Shown: positions 26,947 through 35,069 of the stretch, one piece after another
Layout of the letters: each line of letters opens with the position of its first letter
Position numbering within the stretch: the first letter of the stretch is position 1
Assembly: GCA_050184585.1 (NCBI GenBank)
Contig: JBFXAF010000005.1
Span: 248,001 to 312,000, forward strand
DNA length: 64,000 nucleotides
Direction: 5' to 3'
Origin: JBFXAF01 sp050184585
GTDB lineage: Bacteria; Pseudomonadota; Alphaproteobacteria; Rhizobiales; Rhizobiaceae
Position numbers and translations under genes: made by a program
The notes under the pieces: generated by a model
Database searches by the model: none
Told to the model about the DNA's origin: nothing
What the model saw: the letters and a program-made list of their open reading frames with translations, nothing else

Positions 26947-27735
26947 TCAATCAAGCCGGACCGCGATCGCGGTCAGTTTCAGGCCGTTTTCGGTCATACC
27001 CACACAGGCATGGGACGCAAGGTAGGGTGTGGCCCAGGGCTCATGCCCCAAATGGTGATGCCAATATTCCTCAGACGTCCCGTCAGGCAGATTGATCGCC
27101 CAATAGGCGCCGTTGCGCGAGCCGAGGTCCTGGAGGGATACGAGCGTGTATGGATCGACCGACACGCTCCAGGGCGCGTCGCCATCGGTGGGCAGCACGA
27201 TCGACCACGTCGCGGCCTCGAAGCCGGTGTCGCGAACGAGGTCGACGAAACCCACGGCATCGATCTTGCCATAGGCGGCGGTGCATTCGCGCCCGTTCAG
27301 CCAGTCCGACGGGCCGATCGTGGGGTCGACCAGCGCGTCCTCCACGACATGCATGCCGTATCGCTGGAGAACCACGGGGGTCTCGTGTTCGCCGCGCGAC
27401 AGTCGGCCGAGCGTCGCCAGCGCCTCCGCGGGCGGATAGCGGCCGAGCAGCTTGAACTCCGCTCCGGCGGCGTCCTCGCCGCTCGCCAGGAAAATTTCCA
27501 CCGACGAAGCCATCAGCGCGACGAGCGGCTCGGGATCGTAGAGGTCGCCGATGTCGTCGTGGCGTCTCTTCGCCTTCGACGCCGCGACCAGCGCCTTCAC
27601 CAGTTCGTCGCGATCCGAAAAGAGCGCGTGGACGGGTGCGGGCTCCAGGACATGGCGCGGAAAGGTCGGGCCGTCGGCGAGAGTCGGCGCGGACGACGCG
27701 AAAGCCAATACGGCGGCAGCGAGAGCCCGCTTCAT
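26947..27735 (-). CDS. Hypothetical secreted protein
   Basis: Protein of 262 residues with a signal peptide (MKRALAAAVLAFASSAPTLADG). The mature part contains FSDRDELVKALVAASKAKRRHDDIGDLYDPEPLVALMASSVEIFLAS, one cysteine in GRECTAAYG and another in SHACVGM, and an aromatic-rich stretch EEYWHHHLGHEPWATPYLA. I do not recognise a domain. The ATG at 27735 is preceded by GGGGTG. The longer open frame upstream is a shadow of the VOC gene. It stands between the CoA-binding gene and the VOC gene on the same strand. Confidence 0.75.
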   Translation of the reverse strand: MKRALAAAVLAFASSAPTLADGPTFPRHVLEPAPVHALFSDRDELVKALVAASKAKRRHDDIGDLYDPEPLVALMASSVEIFLASGEDAAGAEFKLLGRYPPAEALATLGRLSRGEHETPVVLQRYGMHVVEDALVDPTIGPSDWLNGRECTAAYGKIDAVGFVDLVRDTGFEAATWSIVLPTDGDAPWSVSVDPYTLVSLQDLGSRNGAYWAINLPDGTSEEYWHHHLGHEPWATPYLASHACVGMTENGLKLTAIAVRLD

Positions 27736-27824
27736 TGTCACCCCAATACCCATGAACGCACAGAAGCCGCTCAATGCGACCAGGATTGGACGACCGTGCG
27801 GCGGCGGGCGGGAATTGTCGTGTT

Positions 27825-28247
27825 TCAGTCGGGCAACGATATGGTCCCGTCGGCGTCGATCGGGAAGTCCGGATTGTGCGCGACTTCCCAGAGATTGCCC
27901 TCGGGATCGGCGAAATAGCCATACCAGCCACCCCAGAAGGCGCGGCCGGCCGGCTTCATGAGCGAACCGCCTGCGGACTGGGCGGTTGCGAGAACTCCGT
28001 CGACCTCCGCGTCGGAGCGCGTGTTGTAGGCCAGATAGACGCGCGGCACGCCGGTTCCGAAGGTCACGCCCGCGTCCGGCTCGGCATCCTTCCTGGGGAA
28101 CAGCCCGAAGATGATGCCGCCCATCTGGAAGAATGCGACGCCCTCGTTGATACGGTGCCGCTTCAGTCCCATCGCTTCGTAGAACGCCGCCATCCTGTCG
28201 AGGTCGTCGACGGCTATGGTGACGATCGAGATGCGGGCTTCCATCAT
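27825..28247 (-). CDS. VOC (glyoxalase/bleomycin-resistance) family protein
   Basis: Small metalloenzyme-fold protein of 140 residues. It begins EARISIVTIAVDDLDRMAAFYEAMGL and ends GYFADPEGNLWEVAHNPDF, the paired beta-alpha-beta-beta-beta units of the vicinal oxygen chelate fold with the metal-site Glu in LWEVAHN. The ATG at 28247 overlaps the crotonase stop as ATGA, so the two are coupled. Members act as glyoxalases, dioxygenases, epimerases or antibiotic-binding proteins. The pairing with a crotonase and a thioesterase suggests a CoA-thioester substrate such as in methylmalonyl-CoA epimerase-like proteins, but the match is not specific. Confidence 0.85.
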   Translation of the reverse strand: MMEARISIVTIAVDDLDRMAAFYEAMGLKRHRINEGVAFFQMGGIIFGLFPRKDAEPDAGVTFGTGVPRVYLAYNTRSDAEVDGVLATAQSAGGSLMKPAGRAFWGGWYGYFADPEGNLWEVAHNPDFPIDADGTISLPD

Positions 28248-29077
28248 TCGTCCGCCCATTCCGGCTTCCGCTTGTCAATGAACGCCGAGATCCCTTCCTG
28301 GGCGTCCTTCGCCAGCATGTTCTCCACGATCACTTTCGACGAATGCGCGTAGGCGTCGGCAAGATCCATGTCGGCCTGCGCATAGAATGCCGCCTTGCCG
28401 AGCCTGATCGCCGCCGAAGACTTGGCCGCGATGGTGCGGGCGACCTTCATCGTCGCCGCCTCGAGGTATTCCGGCGGCACGACCCGATTGATGAGGCCGA
28501 TCGCCCGGGCCGTCGGCGCGTCGATCATCTCGCCGGTCATCAGCATCTCGAGGGCAGCGCGCTGGCCGATGCGTCGCGACAGCGGCACCATCGGCGTCGA
28601 GCAGAACAGCCCGACATCGATGCCGTTGACGCCGAACATGGCGCGGTCCGAGGCGACCGCCAGATCGCAGGCCGCGACGAGCTGGCAGCCGGCGGCCGTG
28701 GCGATGCCGTCCACCATGGCAATGACCGGTTTCGGATGACCGGTGACCGACAGCATCATCTTCGAGCACTCGCCGAATGTGCGTTCGAAGAAGGCCCTGC
28801 CGCGATCGGCATCCTTGCGGTGCGCGGTCATTTCCTTGAGGTCGTGTCCGCCCGAGAACAGCTTACCGGCGGCGGCGATGACGATCACCCGGACAGACTT
28901 GTCCTCGCGCGCGGTGTCGAGCTCGCCCTGGAGCGCCGCGATCGTCGCCAGCGACAATGCATTGGCCGGCGGGTTCTGAAGCGTGAGATGAAGGATTCCC
29001 GCATCCCGCGCGGCCGCGACCGGGCCTTCCTGCGGTTGCGGCTTGAGGGCGACGATCTCGGCCAAGGGCGCCTCCAT
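28244..29077 (-). CDS. Enoyl-CoA hydratase/isomerase family protein
   Basis: Crotonase-fold enzyme of 277 residues. The first oxyanion-hole segment is AAGKLFSGGHDLKEMTAH and the second is KPVIAMVDGIATAAGCQLVAACDLAVAS. In canonical hydratases the second segment carries a Glu (GGGCELA) and a later Glu; here the sequence reads AAGCQLVA, so hydratase activity is doubtful and an isomerase, hydrolase or decarboxylase role is possible. The end EGISAFIDKRKPEWADE is typical. It is divergent from the thioesterase with about 100 bases between starts and overlaps the VOC gene. Confidence 0.88.
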   Translation of the reverse strand: MEAPLAEIVALKPQPQEGPVAAARDAGILHLTLQNPPANALSLATIAALQGELDTAREDKSVRVIVIAAAGKLFSGGHDLKEMTAHRKDADRGRAFFERTFGECSKMMLSVTGHPKPVIAMVDGIATAAGCQLVAACDLAVASDRAMFGVNGIDVGLFCSTPMVPLSRRIGQRAALEMLMTGEMIDAPTARAIGLINRVVPPEYLEAATMKVARTIAAKSSAAIRLGKAAFYAQADMDLADAYAHSSKVIVENMLAKDAQEGISAFIDKRKPEWADE

Positions 29078-29177
29078 TGACGACGGCTCCCCATCAACTA
29101 GCACGCGACGGGTTGAATGCCAGTGCCGGCCATGCTGACTTACGTTTACGCAAACGGAAGAGCGGAATGCCCCACCG

Positions 29178-29618
29178 ATGAAGACCTCGCTGCCCGAACC
29201 CGTACTGACCGTCGACCAGGTCAACGATCTGCTCGTTTCCGTGTATCCGCAGCTCAACGGACGCAAGCCCAGCTTCTCCGCACTGGAGGTTCATCATGGC
29301 GGCTGCACGGTGCGCCTCGATGCAACGGAGCGGCACCTGAGGCCCGGCGGCACGGTTTCGGGACCGTCGCTGTTCACGCTGGCCGACATCGGCGGCTATG
29401 TCTGCGTGCTTTCTCACGCCGGTCCCGACGCGCTGTCGGTCACGACCAGCCTGAACATCAACTTCATGCGCAAGGCCGGGCCCGGTCCCGTCGACGGCCG
29501 CTGCCGAATCCTGAAGCTTGGAAAGAGCCTGATGGTCTATGACTGCGACATCGTCGCGGACGGCCATACCGTGGCGCACGCGACGGGGACCTATTCGATT
29601 CCGCCGAAGCGCAGTTGA
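29178..29618 (+). CDS. PaaI-family hotdog thioesterase
   Basis: Acyl-CoA thioesterase of 146 residues. The hotdog motif is HLRPGGTVSGPSLFTLADIGGYVCVLS, with the conserved Asp in the long helix (LADIGGY) that activates water, then DALSVTTSLNINFMRKA. It hydrolyses small acyl- or aryl-CoA esters in the cytoplasm. It is divergent from the crotonase/VOC pair, a setting that suggests a shared CoA-thioester pathway. About 210 bases separate its stop from rplM, and the rplM promoter lies in that gap. Confidence 0.87.
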   Translation: MKTSLPEPVLTVDQVNDLLVSVYPQLNGRKPSFSALEVHHGGCTVRLDATERHLRPGGTVSGPSLFTLADIGGYVCVLSHAGPDALSVTTSLNINFMRKAGPGPVDGRCRILKLGKSLMVYDCDIVADGHTVAHATGTYSIPPKRS

Positions 29619-29693
29619 TGCGGTAAAATATTACCACAACCGTAAGGCATTGCTTTTGCGCTATTTTCCCGAGAGCGTCGCATCCAGCCCAGC

Positions 29694-29722
29694 TTGACGC
29701 TTGCCACCCCCTTCCCTATAAG
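29694..29722 (+). promoter_or_regulatory. Housekeeping promoter of rplM-rpsI
   Basis: TTGACG, a 17-base spacer, then TATAAG. It lies about 109 bases before the rplM start and leaves an untranslated leader of roughly 100 nt that contains the hairpin at 29762. Confidence 0.75.
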
Positions 29723-29761
29723 CCCGGACGGAACTGCGGTCCCTCGGGGGCCGTGTTCTTT

Positions 29762-29780
29762 TTGCCGGCCTTGCCGGCAA
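29762..29780 (+). promoter_or_regulatory. Hairpin in the rplM leader
   Basis: A perfect eight-base stem TTGCCGGC/GCCGGCAA with a three-base loop in the leader of rplM. A ribosomal-protein leader (autoregulation by L13) is possible. There is no U-run, so it is not a terminator. Confidence 0.4.
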
Positions 29781-29830
29781 GCCAAGCAACAAGAAACGCC
29801 TTCCTCGCGGAAGGTCACAGAGAGAGAACC

Positions 29831-30295
29831 ATGAAAACCTTTTCGCAGAAGCCTGCGGAGGTGACGAAGAAGTGGGTGCTCATCGACGCCGAGGGTCTCG
29901 TCGTCGGCCGCCTCGCCACCATCGTCGCCAACCGCCTGCGCGGCAAGCACAAGCCAACCTTCACCCCGCATGTCGATGACGGCGACAACGTCATCATCGT
30001 CAACGCCGAAAAGGTCGCGCTGACCGGCAAGAAGTACACCGACAAGGTCTACTACTGGCACACCGGCCATCCGGGCGGGATCAAGGAACGCACCGCCCGC
30101 CAGCTCCTCGAGGGGCGCTTCCCCGAGCGCGTCGTCGAGAAGGCCGTCGAGCGGATGATCCCGCGCGGTCCGCTGGGTCGGCGGCAGATGAAGAATTTGC
30201 GAGTCTATGCGGGCGCCGAGCACCCGCACGTCGCCCAGCAGCCAGAGAAGCTCGACATCGGCGCCATGAACGCCAAGAACAAGAGGATCGCATGA
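29831..30295 (+). CDS. rplM: 50S ribosomal protein L13
   Basis: Large-subunit ribosomal protein of 154 residues, the usual alphaproteobacterial length. Recognisable parts are KKWVLIDAEGLVVGRLATIVANRLRGKHK, YYWHTGHPGGIK, the conserved RMIPRGPLGRRQMKNLRVYAG, and the C-terminal HPHVAQQPEKLDI. The ATG at 29831 follows AGAGAGA. It overlaps rpsI by the ATGATG arrangement, the standard rplM-rpsI operon. Confidence 0.98.
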   Translation: MKTFSQKPAEVTKKWVLIDAEGLVVGRLATIVANRLRGKHKPTFTPHVDDGDNVIIVNAEKVALTGKKYTDKVYYWHTGHPGGIKERTARQLLEGRFPERVVEKAVERMIPRGPLGRRQMKNLRVYAGAEHPHVAQQPEKLDIGAMNAKNKRIA

Positions 30296-30771
30296 TGGCC
30301 GAGCTCTCCTCGCTCGCTGAACTGGGCAATTCGGCCGTCGCGCCGCAGCCCGCCGCTCCCGTCCGCGTCCAGAAGCTCGACAAGTCCGGCCGCGCCTACG
30401 CCACGGGCAAGCGCAAGGACGCCATCGCGCGCGTCTGGGTGAAGCCGGGCACCGGCAAGATCACCGTCAACGACAAGGACTACGACAAGTACTTCGCTCG
30501 TCCGGTCCTGCAGATGGTGCTCCAACAGCCGATCGTCGCGGCCAATCGCTCCGGCCAGTATGACATCATCGCCAAGGTCATCGGCGGCGGCCTGTCCGGC
30601 CAGGCCGGCGCAGTTCGCCACGGCCTGTCCATCGCGCTCACCCACTACGAGCCGGCGCTGCGCGGCGTGCTCAAGAAGGGCGGCTTCCTCACCCGCGACA
30701 GCCGCGTGGTCGAGCGAAAGAAGTATGGCAAGGCGAAGGCCCGCCGCAGCTTCCAGTTCTCCAAACGCTAA
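30295..30771 (+). CDS. rpsI: 30S ribosomal protein S9
   Basis: Small-subunit protein of 158 residues ending in the diagnostic basic tail KKYGKAKARRSFQFSKR that reaches the P-site tRNA. The core begins GRAYATGKRKDAIARVWVKPGTGKITVN and contains GGGLSGQAGAVRHGLSIAL. Two adjacent ATGs (30292, 30295) overlap the rplM stop. I use the second because AGAGGA is seven bases upstream of it and rhizobial S9 starts MADLSS/MAELSS. A terminator follows. Confidence 0.97.
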   Translation: MAELSSLAELGNSAVAPQPAAPVRVQKLDKSGRAYATGKRKDAIARVWVKPGTGKITVNDKDYDKYFARPVLQMVLQQPIVAANRSGQYDIIAKVIGGGLSGQAGAVRHGLSIALTHYEPALRGVLKKGGFLTRDSRVVERKKYGKAKARRSFQFSKR

Positions 30772-30797
30772 GCCCGCGCGAACAGCCGGAACAACGG

Positions 30798-30823
30798 AAG
30801 CGGGCCGCGAGGCCCGCTTTTTT
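30798..30823 (+). terminator. Rho-independent terminator of rplM-rpsI
   Basis: A nine-pair stem AAGCGGGCC/GGCCCGCTT with a GCGA loop and a six-T run. It lies 27 bases beyond the rpsI stop. Confidence 0.93.
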
Positions 30824-30878
30824 GTTGCGCAGCAGTCTTATCCGGCCAATAGACCGGACAACGGAAGGGAGACACGCG

Positions 30879-31829
30879 ATGCCGTCATCATCGATCGACC
30901 ACGCCTTCACGACGTCGAGGAACACCGGCCGGGCCTTCGATCCGACCTATGCCGGCGCGCTGTCCTTCATGCGACGGCGCTATTCGAAGAACGTGAAGGG
31001 CGCGGACGCTGTCGTGTGGGGCATCCCCTTCGACGCGGCGGTCACCAACCGCCCTGGCGCGCGCTTTGGCCCGCAGGCGATCCGCCGCGCCGCCGCGATC
31101 TTCGACAACGACCCGCAGTATCCCTTCAACCGCGACCTCTTCGCCGAGATGGCGGTGGTCGACTATGGCGACTGCCTCCTGGATACAGGCAACCACCAGA
31201 AGACGCCGGCGACCATCGAGCGCGAGGCGACGAAGCTGCTGAAGTCCGGCGCGTTCCTGCTGTCACTCGGCGGCGACCACTACGTCACCTGGCCGCTTCT
31301 CAAGGCCCATGCTGCGGTGCACGGACCGATGGCGCTCGTGCAGTTCGACGCTCACCAAGACACCTGGTTCGACGACGCAAAGCGTATCGACCACGGCTCC
31401 TTCGTCGCGCGAGCGGTGCGCGCCGGGATCATCGAGCCGGACCGTTCCATCCAGGTCGGCATCCGCACCCACGCGCCGGAGGATTGCGGAATCAAGATTC
31501 TCTACGGACACGAGGTCGAGGACATGCGGCCGCAGGACATCGCCTATGCGATCACAGAGCGGACCGGCGGCGTGAAGACCTACGTCACCTTCGACATCGA
31601 CTGTCTCGACCCCGCCTTCGCGCCGGGCACGGGCACGCCGGTGGCCGGCGGTCCGAGTTCCGCCAAGATGCTGTCCGTGCTCAGGCAGATGAACAAGATC
31701 GACATCGTCGGCGCCGACGTCGTCGAGGTTGCACCAGCCTACGACCATGCCGATATCACAGCCATCGCCGGCGCGACGGTCGCGATGTACTATCTGGGGC
31801 TGCTGGCCGAGAAAAAAGCGCGAGGGTAA
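30879..31829 (+). CDS. speB: Agmatinase (ureohydrolase)
   Basis: Binuclear manganese hydrolase of 316 residues that converts agmatine to putrescine and urea. Metal ligands lie in LSLGGDHYVTWP, LVQFDAHQDTW and TFDIDCLDPAFAPGTGTP. The N-terminal DAVVWGIPFDAAVTNRPGARFGPQAIR is typical of agmatinases and guanidinobutyrase-type relatives. The ATG at 30879 has AAGGGAG. It sits between rpsI and argC. The 135 bases after it hold an inverted repeat (CGATGCGT at 31840 with ACGCATCG at 31871) that may be a weak terminator. Guanidino-acid hydrolases of the same family cannot be excluded. Confidence 0.88.
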   Translation: MPSSSIDHAFTTSRNTGRAFDPTYAGALSFMRRRYSKNVKGADAVVWGIPFDAAVTNRPGARFGPQAIRRAAAIFDNDPQYPFNRDLFAEMAVVDYGDCLLDTGNHQKTPATIEREATKLLKSGAFLLSLGGDHYVTWPLLKAHAAVHGPMALVQFDAHQDTWFDDAKRIDHGSFVARAVRAGIIEPDRSIQVGIRTHAPEDCGIKILYGHEVEDMRPQDIAYAITERTGGVKTYVTFDIDCLDPAFAPGTGTPVAGGPSSAKMLSVLRQMNKIDIVGADVVEVAPAYDHADITAIAGATVAMYYLGLLAEKKARG

Positions 31830-31964
31830 CAGTGACGACCGATGCGTTGAGACGCTGATTCATCTCGCTCACGCATCGAGTCAGCAACCTCGGAAACTGA
31901 TTCAACGTCTTCCGAAACCGATTCCGGACCGTACCCGCAAGCACCTGAAAAAAAACGAATAACC

Positions 31965-32903
31965 ATGAGAAACCGGCCAAGGATTTTTATCGACGGCGAG
32001 CACGGAACCACCGGCCTCCAGATCCGCTCTCGGCTGGCCGGCCGCGACGACATCGAGATCATCTCGATCCCGACCGAACGTCGCAAGGACCCGGCCGCCC
32101 GCGCCGATTTCCTCAATGCGGCCGATGTGGCGATCCTGTGCCTGCCCGATGATGCCGCGAAGGAAAGTGTGTCGCTGATCGCCAACGACACGACCAAGGT
32201 CATCGACGCGTCGAGCGCCCACCGGGTCGCCGACGGCTGGGCCTACGGCTTCGCCGAGATGGACCGGGCACAGGCCAAAGCCATCGCGTCCGCGAAGCGC
32301 GTCGCCAATCCGGGCTGCTGGCCGCAGGGACCGATCGGTGGCCTGCGGCCGTTGATCGCGGCCGGGCTCTTGCCTGCCGACTATCCGGTCACCATGAGCG
32401 GCATATCCGGCTATTCCGGCGGCGGCCGTTCGATGATCGAGGATTACGAAAGGCGCGGTGATGCCGCTCCAGGGTTCTTTCCCTACGGCTTGACCTTCCA
32501 GCACAAGCACGTCCCCGAGCTGAAGATGTATTCCGGCGTCTCCCGCACCCCGATGATGGTGCCGGCGGTCGGCAACTTCGCGCAGGGCATGGTTACGATC
32601 GTGCCACTCCAGCTTGGCGAGCTCGGCAAGGTGCCGTCCGGCCGGCAGTTGCATGCGGCGCTCGCCGACCACTATGCCGGCATCGAGGCCGGCTCGGTCG
32701 AGGTCGCGCCCTATGTCGAGGCCGAACGCCTGCCCGAACTCGACCCCGAGGCCCACAACGACACGAACACGATGCGGCTCTACGTGTTCGCCAACGACCG
32801 GCGCGCGCAGGCGGCTCTCGTCGCCGTCTACGATAATCTCGGCAAGGGCGCGTCGGGCGCGGCGGTGCAGAACCTCGACCTGATGATCGGCTCGGGTGAC
32901 TGA
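31965..32903 (+). CDS. argC: N-acetyl-gamma-glutamyl-phosphate reductase
   Basis: NADPH-dependent reductase of arginine synthesis, 312 residues, the shorter type common in rhizobia. It begins RIFIDGEHGTTGLQIRSRL. The catalytic cysteine is Cys118 in ANPGCWPQG, and the region GISGYSGGGRSMIEDY is characteristic. HKHVPEL carries the conserved His. It overlaps the next gene by eight bases. The start ATG lies in an AT-rich leader (AAAAAAACGAATAACC) without a strong ribosome-binding site. Confidence 0.95.
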   Translation: MRNRPRIFIDGEHGTTGLQIRSRLAGRDDIEIISIPTERRKDPAARADFLNAADVAILCLPDDAAKESVSLIANDTTKVIDASSAHRVADGWAYGFAEMDRAQAKAIASAKRVANPGCWPQGPIGGLRPLIAAGLLPADYPVTMSGISGYSGGGRSMIEDYERRGDAAPGFFPYGLTFQHKHVPELKMYSGVSRTPMMVPAVGNFAQGMVTIVPLQLGELGKVPSGRQLHAALADHYAGIEAGSVEVAPYVEAERLPELDPEAHNDTNTMRLYVFANDRRAQAALVAVYDNLGKGASGAAVQNLDLMIGSGD

Positions 32904-33744
32904 GCCTCCCGCGGTTCCATCCGACTGGGAGATCGTCGAACAGACCCTTCTGGCGCGCGGCGTAGGCGGCGCCGTCTGGGCCGTGACGAGGCGCGAGCGC
33001 GCGACGGCGATCGTGAAGGTGGCGAGCGAGGGGGCGCGAAGCGAGGTTGTCCCGGCAGCCGACTACCTGCGCTGGAGAGATGGCAGGGGTGCGGTGCGGC
33101 TTCTCGCCATGCATGCGGAACAGCTGCTACTCGAACATGCCGGCCAGGAGCGCCTGCTCGACCTGCATCGCGAACGAGGAGACGATGCCGCGACGGAGAC
33201 CGCGGCCGCGGTCGTGCTGGAGCTGCACGCGCCGTCACGAACACTGCCCCCCTCCTCGCTCACGCCGCTGCGCAAGCATTTCGCCAGTCTCTTCGCCCGC
33301 GCCGAGGCCGAGCGGGCGCAAGGAACGCCGGGGCGGTTCACAAACCTTGCCGCCTTCGCCGGCGATCTGCTCGAGCGCCAGCGCGACGTCCAGCCGCTGC
33401 ATGGCGACATCCACCACGAAAATATCCTGCGTGGCCCGCGCGGCTGGCTAGCCATCGATCCCAAGGGCCTCATCGGCGATCCCGCCTTCGACGTGGCGAA
33501 CCTTTTCCACAACCCCGCCGGCAGCCCGCTATGCCTCAGCCCTGCGCGCATCGCCTCGATGGCCGCAATCCTCGCCCGGACGCTCGACCGAAGCGTGAGC
33601 GACATACTGTCCTACGCGACTGCCTATAGCTGGCTCTCGGCGTCGTGGTGGCTGGACGACGGCAACATCTCCGTCGCCAGTGACACGCTGGCGATCGGCG
33701 AGGCGATCCTCGGGGTGCTGGTTCGGCAACCAGTTGGTCCCTAG
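32896..33744 (+). CDS. Aminoglycoside/hydroxyurea phosphotransferase family protein
   Basis: Kinase-fold protein of 282 residues, the normal size for the APH(6) family. The catalytic loop is PLHGDIHHENIL and the metal-binding segment AIDPKGLIGDPAFDVANLFHNP. These match streptomycin 6-phosphotransferase and hydroxyurea phosphotransferase-like enzymes, but chromosomal copies often phosphorylate unrelated small molecules, so resistance is not implied. The GTG start overlaps the argC stop. The stop codon TAG is supplied by the end of the palindromic element that follows. Without the element the sequence would read TAA at the same place, so the protein is not shortened. Confidence 0.85.
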   Translation: MTEPPAVPSDWEIVEQTLLARGVGGAVWAVTRRERATAIVKVASEGARSEVVPAADYLRWRDGRGAVRLLAMHAEQLLLEHAGQERLLDLHRERGDDAATETAAAVVLELHAPSRTLPPSSLTPLRKHFASLFARAEAERAQGTPGRFTNLAAFAGDLLERQRDVQPLHGDIHHENILRGPRGWLAIDPKGLIGDPAFDVANLFHNPAGSPLCLSPARIASMAAILARTLDRSVSDILSYATAYSWLSASWWLDDGNISVASDTLAIGEAILGVLVRQPVGP

Positions 33745-34014
33745 AGCCTTTCATCTTTTGATGGAAACAGCTCTGTTTCTCCGATGGCGAGGCGACCCGC
33801 CAGGAGGACGGCGAAGGTCGATGTGGTGCATCGGCCAAGTCCGCCCGACGAAGCGGGCGCCCGCCAGCGGGAAACCCTTCGGGCTGGGTCAATTCGGGCC
33901 AGATCCTTCGGTCTCCGGCTCGGCCGATGCACCACATCGACCTTCGCCGAAGCCCTCGACCTTGGCCCGAATTCCCTCCGGCAGAGCGATTCCATCAAGA
34001 GATGAAAGGCTCTA
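33742..34014. mobile_element. MITE-like palindromic element, copy A (273 bp)
   Basis: The ends are 25-base inverted repeats (33742-33766 and 33990-34014, one mismatch) starting TAGAGCCTTTCATC. Inside is a perfect 27-base inverted repeat (33810-33836 and 33922-33948) and a 10-base pair AATTCGGGCC/GGCCCGAATT. TA at both outer edges suggests a TA target duplication as made by IS630/Tc1-type transposases. No transposase is encoded. A second copy lies at 63313-63621 in reverse orientation. It separates two convergent genes and gives each its TAG stop. Confidence 0.8.
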
Positions 34015-35007
34015 ACGGGCCAGATTGTTCAGCCAGGCGACCAGCGGCTCGGAGAGGCGCATGGCCCAGCCATCATGGTCCATTTCGAAGACCTGGATGG
34101 CGGTCAGGACGGTTCGCCCCTCGGCCTCGATGAACATTGGCCCGCCGTTGACGCCGGGGTAGATGTAGCATCCATGCCGCACCATGCCATCCGTGGCGCT
34201 GTCGGGATCGAGTTGGCACACCTCTTCCCACATCGTCGCGAACGGCTTGTCCCCCGGATAGCCGACGAGCCGGCCCTCCGCAGGCAAGCCTGTCGCCGGC
34301 TCACCGAAGGCTGGCCATCCGAGCGTCTCGCCGATCGCCTCATCAAGGATGATGATGCCCAGGTCCCAGGCAACGACCGAACCATAGAACCCTTCGTAGT
34401 TTTCGATGTAGCCGTTGAGGATGTAGGCGGCCTCGTATTCGACCACGCCGAAGGGAGCGGTGTTCTCGTCCGACACGCCCGGCGCGAAGACCAATTCCTT
34501 CAGCCAGCCGCCCTCGTCGTGTGTGTAGAGGCAGTGCGCGGCTGTCAGCACGGTCCGCGGGCCGATCAGGGTGCCGGTGCAGAGACCATAGTTCCCCATT
34601 TCCGTCATGCCCTGCACGATCCCCACCTGCCGGTAGGGCGCGACAGTCGTGTCCTTGACCCGCGTGCTGTTGTCCGGCCATCCGACCCAACGGTCCGCCG
34701 ATTCGGTCGTCCCGCCGGCGACCACCTCCGGAACGTCTCCGGTGAACGGTACGTACAGCGGCTTGCCATCTTTCGTCACGCCGATGGCAGCGTAGGAACT
34801 GCGCGGGTCCGCACGACGCGTCACGGTCCGATCGGATTGCGGCACCGGACCTGGCATCGGAAGGGATCTGGCGCGATCGAAGGTCGAAGCCCGCTCCGGG
34901 ACCACGGGCGCCCCCGGATCTCCGGCGCTGCCGTCGGAGAACGAAGCAAGCGCCCGCCCGCAGCAAAGCAGCATCGCGGCCGCAAGCCAAAATCTCGAAC
35001 GATTCAT
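34012..35007 (-). CDS. Trypsin-like protein with catalytic serine replaced by asparagine
   Basis: Secreted chymotrypsin-fold protein of 331 residues: signal peptide (MNRSRFWLAAAMLLCCGRALA), a pro-like region, then the protease domain. His158 stands in RTVLTAAHCLYT and Asp215 in VVAWDLGIIIL, both as in active trypsin/V8-type enzymes. The serine motif, normally GxSGGP, reads YPGVNGGPMF, so Asn287 (codon AAC, 34147-34149) replaces the nucleophile. The rest is intact without frameshift, so it may be a non-catalytic binding protein. The stop is the element's TAG. The ATG at 35007 lacks a strong ribosome-binding site. Confidence 0.82.
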   Translation of the reverse strand: MNRSRFWLAAAMLLCCGRALASFSDGSAGDPGAPVVPERASTFDRARSLPMPGPVPQSDRTVTRRADPRSSYAAIGVTKDGKPLYVPFTGDVPEVVAGGTTESADRWVGWPDNSTRVKDTTVAPYRQVGIVQGMTEMGNYGLCTGTLIGPRTVLTAAHCLYTHDEGGWLKELVFAPGVSDENTAPFGVVEYEAAYILNGYIENYEGFYGSVVAWDLGIIILDEAIGETLGWPAFGEPATGLPAEGRLVGYPGDKPFATMWEEVCQLDPDSATDGMVRHGCYIYPGVNGGPMFIEAEGRTVLTAIQVFEMDHDGWAMRLSEPLVAWLNNLAR

Positions 35008-35069
35008 GCCTTCCGCCCCGTTCTGCCGGCATCATGCTCCGACGCGAATGTGGCTATGTCCAGCCGGCT

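Noticed and set aside
33781..34005. Small reading frames inside the palindromic element copies
   Set aside because: They merely translate the repeated inverted arms, so equal peptides appear in both copies and both strands; no transposase motif is present.
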